Positions 15,195 through 23,414 of a stretch of 31,304 nt of DNA are shown piece by piece. How positions within the stretch are numbered: the first letter of the stretch is position 1; each line of letters opens with the position of its first letter. Where the stretch lies: NCBI GenBank assembly GCA_036509315.1, contig DATCFU010000056.1:1-31304 (forward strand), given 5' to 3'. Position numbers and translations under genes: made by a program. This stretch comes from PALSA-607 sp036509315. GTDB lineage: Bacteria > Actinomycetota > Actinomycetes > Acidothermales > Acidothermaceae. A model generated the notes under the pieces. That model saw only the letters and a program-made list of their open reading frames with translations, searched no databases and was not told the DNA's origin.

Positions 15195-16235
15195 CTACTC
15201 CCCTGTGGTTGGTATCGGTCTTGGCGTCGCGCTGATCCGGATGTCCTCACCGATGAGATCGACGGCGTCGACGTGCAGTCTCAAGGCGGAGCGCAGCGTG
15301 TCGATTCCCGCATCGCCCAGCGCCGCACGCCCCGATCCGAGCAAGGACGGCGCCAGATACGCAACGACGCGGTCGACCATCCCGGCGGCGACGAATGAGC
15401 CAGCCAGTGTCGGGCCACCCTCGAGCAGTACGCTCACGACGTCTCGACCGCTCAGGTAGGCAAGCACCGACTTCGGGTCATGTTCGGTCAACAGCACGGT
15501 GGGCGCCGCGTCGTCGAGCACCTTCGACCCAGACGGCACTGGGCGACGACCGACCACGACGCGAAGCGGCCGGTTGGAGTTCGGGGCATCGGGCAGCCGC
15601 ACGTCAAGGCGCGGATCATCAGCCAGCACAGTGCCGGTTCCGACCACGATGGCGTCGCTGCGCGACCGCAGCCGATGGACGTCGTGCCGTGCCGCCTCGC
15701 CGGTGATCCAGCGGCTGGTGCCGTCGGCCGCGGCGACGCGGCCGTCGAGCGTAGCTGCGTACTTCCATGTCACGAAGGGTCGCCCAGTGCGCGCGTGATG
15801 AAGCCAGGCCTCATTCGATCCAGCCGCCTCGTCGCCGAGCAGACCTTCCTCGACGAGCACGCCCGCAGCGCGCAGGTCGTCGGCACCATGACCGGCTACC
15901 GGGTCGGGGTCGGCAACGGCGAACACGACCCGTGTTACGCCCGCTTCGATGAGCGCCTGCGTGCAAGGTGGCGTTCGACCGGTGTGACGGCATGGCTCCA
16001 ACGTCACGAAAGCGGTCGCGCCCAACGCCCGCCCCCCGGCATCCCGCAAGGCATTGACTTCGGCATGAGGATCGCCGGCACGGGTGTGATAACCCTCACC
16101 GACGATCGAATCGTCAGGTCCGACGATGACGCAACCGACGATCGGATTGGGGCTGGTGGATCCGAGACCGAGTTCGGCGAGGGCGATCGCTCGGCGCATG
16201 GCAGTGACGGCAACCGGACCTGGCGTTGCACTCAT
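15195..16235 (-). CDS. ribD: Bifunctional pyrimidine deaminase / reductase RibD
   Basis: RibD deaminates and then reduces the pyrimidine product of GTP cyclohydrolase II. I choose ATG 16235 (MSATPGPVAV), with a GAGGAG ribosome site seven bases upstream; the ORF extends 22 codons further, but that stretch is riboswitch expression-platform sequence. The 346-residue product has a deaminase domain with zinc ligands His57 and Cys82/Cys91 and catalytic Glu59 (PHAEVNAL; EPCRHTGRTPPC), and a reductase domain starting TWKYAATLDGRVAAADGTSRWITG (about 157 onward) and including LLEGGPTLAGSF. It is the first gene of the riboflavin operon and is controlled by the FMN riboswitch 90 bases upstream. Confidence 0.97.
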   Translation of the reverse strand: MSATPGPVAVTAMRRAIALAELGLGSTSPNPIVGCVIVGPDDSIVGEGYHTRAGDPHAEVNALRDAGGRALGATAFVTLEPCRHTGRTPPCTQALIEAGVTRVVFAVADPDPVAGHGADDLRAAGVLVEEGLLGDEAAGSNEAWLHHARTGRPFVTWKYAATLDGRVAAADGTSRWITGEAARHDVHRLRSRSDAIVVGTGTVLADDPRLDVRLPDAPNSNRPLRVVVGRRPVPSGSKVLDDAAPTVLLTEHDPKSVLAYLSGRDVVSVLLEGGPTLAGSFVAAGMVDRVVAYLAPSLLGSGRAALGDAGIDTLRSALRLHVDAVDLIGEDIRISATPRPIPTTGE

Positions 16236-16244
16236 CTGCGTCTC

Positions 16245-16271
16245 CTCACCCTTGGGCCCCCCTTGGGCGAG
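16245..16271 (-). promoter_or_regulatory. Hairpin overlapping the ribD Shine-Dalgarno (expression-platform candidate)
   Basis: On the minus strand CTCGCCC (16271-16265) can pair with GGGTGAG (16251-16245) to give a 7-bp stem with one G-U pair. The GAG end of the stem is part of the ribD ribosome site GAGGAG (16247-16242). Folding would hide half of the site and reduce translation, as expected for a translational FMN riboswitch. The alternative antisequestor pairing was not worked out. Confidence 0.5.
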
Positions 16272-16324
16272 TGAAGACGTCGGCGAACGAGGCCGCGACA
16301 CGCAAGCCGCGAACCGCCCGCGCG

Positions 16325-16465
16325 CCGCCTCCCATCCGGACTTTCACCGTCGGTCCCGGAGTTCCACCGGGTCAACCGATCAATCGCCTGAGGTACACAG
16401 GTTCTCGGTCGGGTCGCGGACTGTCACCGCCGGTTCGGGATTACACCGACCCCGGAGCGCACGTT
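16325..16465 (-). ncRNA. FMN riboswitch (RFN element)
   Basis: The minus strand reads through the whole RFN consensus: a GCTCCGGGGTCGG 5' strand, AACCGGCGGTGACAGTCCGCGACCC, a variable arm around 16380-16410, GACCCGGTGGAACTCCGGG, and ACCGACGGTGAAAGTCCGGATGGGAG at the 3' side. All the conserved junction blocks are present in order. The element binds FMN and shuts off riboflavin genes. It lies about 90 bases before ribD, and no terminator with a T run follows, so control of translation is more likely than attenuation. Confidence 0.96.
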
Positions 16466-16513
16466 GCTGTACGAGACCAGTTTGACACGCCGCGAGCCAA
16501 CCCGTCCCCCAAT

Positions 16514-17458
16514 TCAGACGGCGCGACGGTCGACGGCGATCGCCGACCCGATCTCGCCCTTCGCCACGCCCTTCATCTCGGTCGCGACGATGACGACCTC
16601 GCGGTAGTCACCGAATCGGCGGCGCTCGCTAGTGGCGATGCCGACGGAGACGGAAACCAGCGGGTAGTCGCGCATTACGCCCTTACGGTCGACGACCTCC
16701 AGGTAGCCGCGTGCGACATCGGCCGGATCATGCAAGGACGGCGACTTCTGGTCGAAGTATTCGACCGCAGCGAAGCTCAGGTCTTCGACCTGTTCGGGAC
16801 GGCAGACCAGCACGAAGTCGTCTCCCCCGACGTGCCCGATGAACGCCGGAGGTTGCGCGCCGACGACCGCCCGCCGCAACGCGGTCGCGAGCAGCAGGAT
16901 CACCTGGTCGCCACGCAGAAATCCGTGTGCGTCGTTGAACGCCTTGAAGTTGTCGAGGTCGAGGTAGGCAACGGCGAACGGGCTGCCACTGCTTACTCGA
17001 CTGGCGATCTCGTCCTCGATCCTCACGTTTCCCGGCAGGCTCGTCAGGGGCGAGACCGCACGCGCTTCGGCGTTGCGCCGCAACGTGGACTTCACCCGAG
17101 CAACGAGCTCGAGGGTGTCGAACGGCTTGATGATGTAGTCGTCGGCACCCGTCGTTAGGCCGAGTACCCGGTCGGCGGTCATCGTCTTCGCAGTCAGCAT
17201 GATGACTGGCAGCGTCGCCGTGCGGCTGTCTGCACGCAACCGGCGGGTCACCTCGACCCCGTCAACGCCGGGGAGCATGACGTCGAGAAGGACCAGGTCA
17301 GGAACCTCGGTGGCGACCATATCCAGGGCCTCGAGACCGTCGCGAGCGGTGAGCACCCGGTAGCCCTCGAGGCGCAAGTTCATCTCCACGAAGCGGACGA
17401 TGTCCGCGTCGTCGTCGACGACCAGGATCGTGCCCCGTTCAGGACCTGACGCGTCCAC
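16514..17458 (-). CDS. Response regulator with REC and variant GGDEF (GGDDF) domain
   Basis: A 314-residue two-domain protein. The REC domain (about 10-125) has the acidic pocket VVDDDAD, the phosphorylated Asp59 in LLDVMLPGVDG, and the switch Lys111 in IIKPF, so it should accept phosphate. The C-terminal part (about 140-310) is a GGDEF-type cyclase fold, with AYLDLDNFKAFNDAHGFLRGD and the signature loop GHVGGDDFVLVC at 211-215. The fourth signature residue is Asp instead of Glu, which normally binds metal and GTP, so diguanylate cyclase activity is doubtful; a receptor or regulatory role is possible. The start is a GTG with a purine-rich site upstream. It lies between rpe and the riboflavin operon, 85 bases after rpe, with no kinase beside it. 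Confidence 0.9.
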   Translation of the reverse strand: MDASGPERGTILVVDDDADIVRFVEMNLRLEGYRVLTARDGLEALDMVATEVPDLVLLDVMLPGVDGVEVTRRLRADSRTATLPVIMLTAKTMTADRVLGLTTGADDYIIKPFDTLELVARVKSTLRRNAEARAVSPLTSLPGNVRIEDEIASRVSSGSPFAVAYLDLDNFKAFNDAHGFLRGDQVILLLATALRRAVVGAQPPAFIGHVGGDDFVLVCRPEQVEDLSFAAVEYFDQKSPSLHDPADVARGYLEVVDRKGVMRDYPLVSVSVGIATSERRRFGDYREVVIVATEMKGVAKGEIGSAIAVDRRAV

Positions 17459-17504
17459 GCCCCTGCCTCTCGCCCTTCAGTCGACAGCTCTTTTCACAGC
17501 AGCG

Positions 17505-17542
17505 GCTGTCTCACCAGCTGTCTGACCAGCTGTCTCACCAGC
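17505..17542. repeat. Three-copy 12-bp tandem repeat after rpe
   Basis: The unit GCTGTCTSACCA (S = C or G) occurs at 17505-17516, 17517-17528 and 17529-17540 on the plus strand, with two further matching bases. It starts two bases after the rpe stop codon, in the gap before the response-regulator gene. In one minus-strand frame it would encode an ETAGQTAGETA-like peptide, but I do not support a gene there. Confidence 0.8.
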
Positions 17543-17543
17543 G

Positions 17544-18230
17544 TCATCGGCCCGATCCTTGCGCTTCTGCAGCAAAGACGGTGGCCCGATGGCGTAGAGC
17601 AGAGACTGCTGCAGCCGGATCATGCGCGCCGTAGACCGCGGACCCGGCCACGAAAACGTCAGCGCCCGCTCGCGCGCACTCCTCGATCGTCGCCTCTGTG
17701 ACGCCGCCGTCGACCTGAATCCACAACGGCAGGCCGGTGTCGCGCAGGTACTTTCGGGCTCGTGCCACCTTGGGCAGCATCGCCGCGAGGAACTCCTGCC
17801 CGCCAAACCCGGGCTCGACCGTCATCACGAGCAGCATGTCGAACTCGCCCAGCACGTCGAGGTAGCTCTCGACGTCGGTGCCTGGCTTCACTGCCAGCCC
17901 GGCTCGCGCGCCGGCGGCCCTGATCGACCGCGCCGTCTGGACGACGTCGGCCGCGGCCTCAGCGTGGAACGTCACATTGCCCGCGCCGACCTCGGCGTAT
18001 TTCACGGCCCAGCGATCGGGGTTATCGATCATCAGGTGGCAGTCGAGGGGCAGGGCGGCCGCTTTGTGCAGCGCAGCGACAACGGGCGCGCCGAGCGTCA
18101 GGTTCGGCACGAAGTGGTTATCCATGACGTCGACGTGCAACCAGTCGGCGACGCCGGCAACCGCCGCCGCCTCGTCGGCCAGCCGCGCAAAATCGGCAGA
18201 CAGGATGCTCGGCGCGATCTGCACAGCCAT
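17544..18230 (-). CDS. rpe: Ribulose-phosphate 3-epimerase Rpe
   Basis: Rpe interconverts ribulose 5-phosphate and xylulose 5-phosphate in the pentose phosphate pathway. The chosen ATG at 18230 gives the family-typical start MAVQIAPSILSADF and 228 residues; the frame is open 33 codons further but without similarity and into the rsmB end. Catalytic and metal residues sit in the usual places: LHVDVMDNHFVPN (about 32-44), CHLMIDNPDRW, FHAEAA, MTVEPGFGGQEF and IQVDGGVTEAT. It follows rsmB by 38 bases. No clear Shine-Dalgarno sequence is visible before the ATG. Confidence 0.96.
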   Translation of the reverse strand: MAVQIAPSILSADFARLADEAAAVAGVADWLHVDVMDNHFVPNLTLGAPVVAALHKAAALPLDCHLMIDNPDRWAVKYAEVGAGNVTFHAEAAADVVQTARSIRAAGARAGLAVKPGTDVESYLDVLGEFDMLLVMTVEPGFGGQEFLAAMLPKVARARKYLRDTGLPLWIQVDGGVTEATIEECARAGADVFVAGSAVYGAHDPAAAVSALRHRATVFAAEAQGSGR

Positions 18231-18268
18231 GGCTGGGAGTCTAGGGCGCGCGTCGGACGCCAACTCCC

Positions 18269-19663
18269 TTATGCGGAGCCACGCAAAAGCGCGATATACA
18301 TCGCGTCGGTGCCGTGCCGATGTGGCCACAACTGCACGTCGGGACCGTCGCCGAGGAATTCGACACCCGGCAGGTAAGGCCGCACGTCGACGCGCTCGAC
18401 CGCTGCGCCGGATCGGTCGCCGAGCACCTCGTCGACGACCGACCTGGTCTCGCGCAGATGGGGCGAGCAGGTGACGTAAGCGACCAGCCCACCGGGGCGG
18501 ACTGCATCGAGAGCCGATCGCAAGAGCGCGACCTGCTGCGGCCGCAGGGCCTCGACGTCAGCGAGCGTGCGGCGCCATCGAGCCTCGGGGCGCCGCCGCA
18601 AAGCACCAAGCCCAGAACACGGGACGTCGACCAGAACCCGATCAAACGAGGCAGGCACCCAAGGCGGCGCGAGACCATCGGCGACCGTTACGTCAGCGGT
18701 ATCGGCGACCGCGTGGCTGACCAATCGCGCGCGGTGCGGTTGGCGTTCGACGGCAAGCAGCCGCGCGCCGCGCCCGGCGGCCAGTCCGGCCAGCAGTGCC
18801 GCTTTGCCACCAGGGCCTGCGCACATGTCGAGCCAACGCAGGTCGCTGCCGTCGATCGGTGCAGCGGCCAGCGCGAGCGCGACCAACTGACTGCCTTCGT
18901 CCTGGACGCCGGCCCGACCCTCGCGGACGGCGGCGAGGGCAGTCGGAGCCCCTCCGTCGAGGATCGCCGCCGTCGGCGCCCACCTGCCGGGGCGCGCGCC
19001 GAGAGCGACCAATTCAACGACGTCACAGCGCCCGGGCCGGGCGACAAGGGTGACCGCCGGCCGGACATTGTCGGCGGTGAGCAGTGCCGTCGTTTCGTCG
19101 AGATCGCCGCCGAGTGCGTCGCGGAATCCTTCGACGATCCAGCGCGGATGGCTGTGCGTGAGCGACAGGTTCCCGATCGGGTCAAGGTCGAAGCGCGGCG
19201 AGATCGCCGTGCACCAGCCGGCCAGATCGCGCGCGGCAACCTTGCGCAGCACCGCATTGACCAGACCGGTGGGCCCGTGTCCGACCTTGTCTCGCGCTAA
19301 CTTCACCGACTCATCGACGGCCGCGTGGTCGCCGATCCGGGTCGCCAGCAGCTGATGCGTACCGAGGCGAAGTACGTCGAGGACCAACGGATCGAGCGCG
19401 TCGAGCGGGCGATCGACAAGTTCGCCAAGGATCGCGTCATAAGTGCCCAGTGCCCGCAACGTGCCGTAGACCAGTTCGGTCGCGAACGCGGCATCGCGCG
19501 CCTCCAGCCGACGACTCGCAAGCAGACCGGGCAACACCAGATTGGCGTATGCGTCCTGCTCGCGGACGGTACGCAGCGCGTCGAGTGCGACCACGCGGAC
19601 CGGGTCGGCGGGTCCCCGCGGCATACGGGGCGGTCGCGCCGCGGTGGGTGGGTTGGCCTTCAC
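18269..19663 (-). CDS. rsmB: 16S rRNA m5C967-type methyltransferase RsmB/Sun
   Basis: A 464-residue RsmB-family protein predicted to methylate a cytosine at C5 in 16S rRNA. The N-terminal NusB-like RNA-binding domain (about 15-150; DAYANLVLPGLL) is followed by the Rossmann methyltransferase domain with SAM-binding DMCAGPGGK (about 279-287), motif IV DVPCSGLGALRRRPEARWR (Cys349) and motif VI YVTCSPHLRET with the nucleophile Cys399. I take the GTG at 19663, which overlaps the fmt stop by four bases (GTGA), as the start; an ATG 13 codons later is possible. It belongs to the def-fmt-rsmB-rpe run. Confidence 0.95.
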   Translation of the reverse strand: MKANPPTAARPPRMPRGPADPVRVVALDALRTVREQDAYANLVLPGLLASRRLEARDAAFATELVYGTLRALGTYDAILGELVDRPLDALDPLVLDVLRLGTHQLLATRIGDHAAVDESVKLARDKVGHGPTGLVNAVLRKVAARDLAGWCTAISPRFDLDPIGNLSLTHSHPRWIVEGFRDALGGDLDETTALLTADNVRPAVTLVARPGRCDVVELVALGARPGRWAPTAAILDGGAPTALAAVREGRAGVQDEGSQLVALALAAAPIDGSDLRWLDMCAGPGGKAALLAGLAAGRGARLLAVERQPHRARLVSHAVADTADVTVADGLAPPWVPASFDRVLVDVPCSGLGALRRRPEARWRRTLADVEALRPQQVALLRSALDAVRPGGLVAYVTCSPHLRETRSVVDEVLGDRSGAAVERVDVRPYLPGVEFLGDGPDVQLWPHRHGTDAMYIALLRGSA

Positions 19664-20601
19664 GAGAACCGATCGTCGGGTAGCAGGCGGGCGCCGCGGG
19701 CCCATGCGACGGCGGCAATGGGTGCCTTGCCCTCGGGCTGGACCGTCGACAGCATGACGGGCGTCGTCGCGGTTCCGACGAGCACGGCCTCAAGGCCATC
19801 GCGCACGACGACGACGGCGCCGGCCGCGAGCTGCGGGGTGGGACCCGTCAGCGCCAGCAGGGCCGGACCGAGCTTGAGCCGCCGCCCACGAAACGTCGTC
19901 CAGGCGCCGGGCGCGGGAGTGCACGCGCGGATCAATCGGTCGATGTGCATGGCCGGCGCCGTCCAGTCGAGATGTGCATCGGCCGGCGTGATCTTCGGCG
20001 CCAGGCTGACGCCGTCCGGCCGTTGTGGAACTGCTTCCAGGGTGTCCGCAGCAAGGCCGTCAAGTGTCGCTGCGAGCAGCCCAGCACCGGCGATCGACAG
20101 CCGCCCGAGAAGCTCACCCGCGGTGTCGCGTGGCCGGATCTCCTCCGTCAGCATGCCGAGGACCGGCCCGGCGTCGAGCCCGGCCTCGAGCAGAAAGGTC
20201 GTCGCGCCGGTGATGTCGTCACCGTGCACGAGCGCGTGCTGGACTGGCGCCGCCCCACGCCACGCGGGCAGCAGCGAGAAGTGCAGGTTGACCCAGCCGA
20301 GGCGAGGAATCTCAAGGGCGGACGGCGGGATGAGCGCGCCGTAGGCGACCACGGCGATGCAGTCGGGCGCGAGCGCGCGTAGGCGCTCTTGGAACTGCGC
20401 ATCCGCGGGCTTGGCCGGTGTCAGCACCTCGACGCCTGCCTCGCGCGCACGGTGGCCGACAGGGCTGCCGGTGGCCACTCGACCACGCCCGGCTGCGGCG
20501 TCCGGCCTGGTAATGACGGCGAGCACGTCGTGCGGCGACGCCAACAAGGTCTCGAGGGCGGGCAACGCAACAGCCGGCGTCCCGGCGAACAGGATGCGCA
20601 T
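19660..20601 (-). CDS. fmt: Methionyl-tRNA formyltransferase
   Basis: Fmt formylates initiator Met-tRNA with 10-formyl-tetrahydrofolate. The 313-residue product has the N-terminal hydrolase/transferase domain with FAGTPAVALPAL, the catalytic NLHFSLLPAWRGAAPVQHA (Asn105, His107) and catalytic Asp143 in LEAGLDAGPVLGM, then the C-terminal OB-like tRNA-binding domain with FRGRRLKLGPAL. It is the functional partner of the deformylase encoded just upstream, 54 bases away, and is coupled to rsmB by a four-base overlap. Confidence 0.97.
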   Translation of the reverse strand: MRILFAGTPAVALPALETLLASPHDVLAVITRPDAAAGRGRVATGSPVGHRAREAGVEVLTPAKPADAQFQERLRALAPDCIAVVAYGALIPPSALEIPRLGWVNLHFSLLPAWRGAAPVQHALVHGDDITGATTFLLEAGLDAGPVLGMLTEEIRPRDTAGELLGRLSIAGAGLLAATLDGLAADTLEAVPQRPDGVSLAPKITPADAHLDWTAPAMHIDRLIRACTPAPGAWTTFRGRRLKLGPALLALTGPTPQLAAGAVVVVRDGLEAVLVGTATTPVMLSTVQPEGKAPIAAVAWARGARLLPDDRFS

Positions 20602-20655
20602 CGCCTCAGCCCGTCACTTCGGCGAACATGCCACCGGGACGGCGGGTCACGCTCG

Positions 20656-21198
20656 CTACAGCGCCAAGCCGTGCGTCGCGTGGGGTGAGACCTTGACCCG
20701 AACAGGCTCGCCCGCCCAGTCGGCCTCGCGAACCGCCCGCATCGCGAACTTGCGTTGCTCCATCTCGAGCCGGTCGATGAAGAGCACGCCGTCAAGATGA
20801 TCGGTTTCGTGCTGCACGCAGCGTGCCAGCAAGTCAGTGCCTTCAATGACAATCGGCTCGCCGAACTCGTTGAAGCCTTTGGCGACGGCAAAAAGTGAGC
20901 GCTTGCAGGGATAGACGAGCCCCGGGAACGAGAGGCAACCTTCGTCGCCGTCCTGCTGCTCCTCAGACAGATCCAGCGAGGGGTTGATCAAATGCCCGAA
21001 CTCGTCGTCGACGCAGTAGGTGAAGACCCGCAGCCCGACCCCAATCTGCGGCGCCGCAAGGCCGACGCCGGGGGCATCGCGCATGGTGTCGGTCAGGTCG
21101 CGCACGAGGTTGCGCAACTCCTTGTCGAAAGTGGTGACCGGTTCAGCCGGCGTGCGCAAGACGGGATCGCCGAATAGACGAATCGGCTGAACGGCCAC
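20656..21198 (-). CDS. def: Peptide deformylase
   Basis: Def removes the formyl group from the N-terminus of new proteins. The 180-residue product carries all three family motifs: GVGLAAPQIG (about 44-53), EGCLSFPG with the metal ligand Cys88, and QHETDHLDG with metal ligands His130 and His134 and catalytic Glu131. It starts at GTG 21198, with GAGGAG five bases upstream. It is the first gene of def-fmt-rsmB, and a -10-like element lies upstream (separate entry). Confidence 0.97.
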   Translation of the reverse strand: MAVQPIRLFGDPVLRTPAEPVTTFDKELRNLVRDLTDTMRDAPGVGLAAPQIGVGLRVFTYCVDDEFGHLINPSLDLSEEQQDGDEGCLSFPGLVYPCKRSLFAVAKGFNEFGEPIVIEGTDLLARCVQHETDHLDGVLFIDRLEMEQRKFAMRAVREADWAGEPVRVKVSPHATHGLAL

Positions 21199-21277
21199 GC
21201 GGACTCCTCACGACTAAAGGCAGCGGCTAACCACTGGACTGGTTGACGAGACCGGACCCGTTGGCGAGCTTGGTTCG

Positions 21278-21306
21278 ATTCTACCGATGGAACGCGCTAG
21301 CCAAGG
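21278..21306 (-). promoter_or_regulatory. Possible def promoter
   Basis: TAGAAT (21283-21278 on the minus strand) is a good -10 hexamer about 80 bases before the def start, in the 98-base gap after priA. The -35 region is poor: CCTTGG lies 17 bases upstream and TTGGCT 15 bases upstream, inside the priA 3' end. It would let def-fmt-rsmB be expressed apart from priA. Confidence 0.35.
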
Positions 21307-23369
21307 TCGACCGGATCGATGCGAACGCGGACAACAGGTGCCTTGCGTGCGCTGCGCACGCCTTGCGCGTCGTGCAAAGCGGCGGCAAGGTCGGCACCAA
21401 CTGTCCGCGGCACCCGGATCAACGCCCGGACCTCCGGTGGGCCAGCGGGCGCGACCCGGTCGATCGCGACCGGCACCGGGCCGAGTACCTGCACGTCAGG
21501 CGGCAGCGCCGTTGCGGCAATCAACTCATCGACGGCGTCAGCGTCACCAAGGACCTCGGCGATCGTCACGGCCGGCGGAAACCCGAGCGACCCACGCTCG
21601 GCGAGTTCGCGCTCGGCGTGACCGACCGGGTCCCATCGAATCAAGGCCTGTACTGCCCGCAGCGAGCTGTCGCCGAGTACGACAACGCGTCCGCCGTCGG
21701 CAGCGGGGCGAACGAGTGCGGCCGCGTTCAGCCAGCGCCGCAGCGCTTCCTCGCCGGCGCGCAGGTCGGCTCGTTGCAGCAAGGCCCAGCCATCCAGCAG
21801 CAGCGCGGCACCGTAACCGCCCTCGGCCACCGGCTCGGCGCCTGGTGTCGAAATCACCAGGCCCGGACCCGCTGGCACAGTTTCCAGGACCTGGCCCTGC
21901 GACGACGTGCGGACTACCGCGCCGGGAAAGGCTCGACCGAGTTCTTCAGCAGTACGCCGCGCACCGACAACGGTCGCCCGAAAGCGGTGGCTGCCACATT
22001 CGTGACACTCCCAGCCAGCCGCGATACGCCCGCACCACCGGCAGGTCGGTGCGCTTCCCGAACCGGCGGTGGCCAACAGGCCGGCGCACACGGAACACCG
22101 AAGCGGCGCCCGGCAGCTGTCACACGACAGTGCCGGCAGGTAACCGCGACGCGGCACCTGAATCAGGACTGGGTGCTCGCTGTCGAGCGCTTCGTGCGCA
22201 GCTTCCCACGCGAGGGTCGGCAACCGACCCCCTGCTGACGGCTGCCGCGCCGCGCCTGGGTCATCGCCAGGCCGCACGACCGGTGCGCTCGCCCGCAACT
22301 CGATGCGGCTCGGTGCGAGCAGCTTCGCCCAGCCGGTGGCGACCAGCCGGGCCGCTTCGGCCGTCACGGCGTGCCCACCGATGACGGCCGCGGCGTTCGC
22401 TAGGTGGGCGCGCAGCACAAGAACCTCGCGCACGTGGGGGTACGGCGCCCGCGGCTCCGCGTGCAGGTCGTCACCGTCATCCCAGACGACGACCAGGCCG
22501 AGGTTGGGCACCGGCGCGAAGGCAGCGGCGCGGGTGCCGACGACCGCGCTGACTGCTCCCCTGCTGGCCAGCAGGAAGCGCCGGTAGCGCTCAGAAGGAC
22601 CGAGGTCGGCAGTCAGCACGACGTGGCGGTCAGGCCCGAGCCTCGCCTGCAAGGCGGTGTCGACCCGAGTCACATCGCGCCGATCGGGGACGACGACCAC
22701 CGCACCCCGCCCGCTCGCGATCGTGGTCGCGACGAGCTCGCCGATCTCGGCGGGCCAGCCGGGACCAGGCAACGCGGGCCATACCGCACGGGGGGACCTC
22801 CCGTCGCGCAATGCGCGCACGAATTGGCGACCCGAGCCGTAGCGCGCCCACCCGCCGATGTCATCCGTTGGCGAGAGCAACTCCGGCGCGGTTGGCAGCG
22901 CCCGCGCCTCGGCTCGCGCATGTCGGGGTGGCACCGCAAGACGCAGGACGTCGGCAAGGGTGCCTGCCCAGTGATGGGCGGTGGCCCGAGCGAGGCGGGC
23001 AATCTCCGGCGTCAGCACGACCTCAGGCGACACCGACCGCTCGACGAACGCGAGGCGGCCGGCGTGCTCGGTCTGCGAGAGTCGGTCGAGGACGAAACCG
23101 TCAACGAGCTGCCCGGCGAAGCGGACTCGGACCCGGCTTCCAGGAACCACCGACGCCGCAAGCTGCTCGGGCACCAGATAGTCGAAGGGCCGATCGAGGT
23201 GGGGCAAGGAGAGCTCGACAGCGATCCGTGCGACCGGCTCGACGTCGGCCGGCACCTTGATGCCGGGGGAACGGCCACCGGGAGTGCGGGAAGCGGTTCG
23301 GACCCCAGTTGCTGCTCGGGACGGCCTGCTCGAGGTCGGGGTGCGCTGCGTCGTTAATGGCTCTGTCAT
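21297..23369 (-). CDS. priA: PriA-like primosomal protein N' without ATPase motifs
   Basis: PriA restarts stalled replication forks. This 690-residue protein keeps the N-terminal 3'-DNA-end-binding domain (about 45-145, with SLPHLDRPFDYLVPEQL) and eight zinc-binding cysteines (416, 419, 425, 428, 443, 446, 455, 458). It lacks a GxGKT Walker A loop (only ASGRGAVVVVPDRRDV remains in the region) and has WDDGDDLH in place of the DEEH box. Loss of helicase motifs is usual for actinobacterial PriA, so it probably acts by binding fork DNA and other proteins rather than unwinding. The first 40 residues are a Ser/Thr/Arg-rich tail without similarity, so a later start cannot be excluded. It follows metK by 89 bases. 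Confidence 0.92.
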   Translation of the reverse strand: MTEPLTTQRTPTSSRPSRAATGVRTASRTPGGRSPGIKVPADVEPVARIAVELSLPHLDRPFDYLVPEQLAASVVPGSRVRVRFAGQLVDGFVLDRLSQTEHAGRLAFVERSVSPEVVLTPEIARLARATAHHWAGTLADVLRLAVPPRHARAEARALPTAPELLSPTDDIGGWARYGSGRQFVRALRDGRSPRAVWPALPGPGWPAEIGELVATTIASGRGAVVVVPDRRDVTRVDTALQARLGPDRHVVLTADLGPSERYRRFLLASRGAVSAVVGTRAAAFAPVPNLGLVVVWDDGDDLHAEPRAPYPHVREVLVLRAHLANAAAVIGGHAVTAEAARLVATGWAKLLAPSRIELRASAPVVRPGDDPGAARQPSAGGRLPTLAWEAAHEALDSEHPVLIQVPRRGYLPALSCDSCRAPLRCSVCAGLLATAGSGSAPTCRWCGRIAAGWECHECGSHRFRATVVGARRTAEELGRAFPGAVVRTSSQGQVLETVPAGPGLVISTPGAEPVAEGGYGAALLLDGWALLQRADLRAGEEALRRWLNAAALVRPAADGGRVVVLGDSSLRAVQALIRWDPVGHAERELAERGSLGFPPAVTIAEVLGDADAVDELIAATALPPDVQVLGPVPVAIDRVAPAGPPEVRALIRVPRTVGADLAAALHDAQGVRSARKAPVVRVRIDPVDLG

Positions 23370-23414
23370 CGCGCTGGCAGTCCTACCAGACGGTAGTGAC
23401 CCCGTGCGGAGCTC

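Noticed and set aside
16466..16500. Promoter for the riboflavin operon directly upstream of the riboswitch
   Set aside because: TTGGCT and TACAGC-like elements are present but 23 bases apart; not good enough to annotate.
17477..17623. Minus-strand 48-residue frame overlapping the rpe end
   Set aside because: It overlaps rpe in another frame, has no ribosome site or recognisable family, and its open length is helped by the 12-bp repeat.
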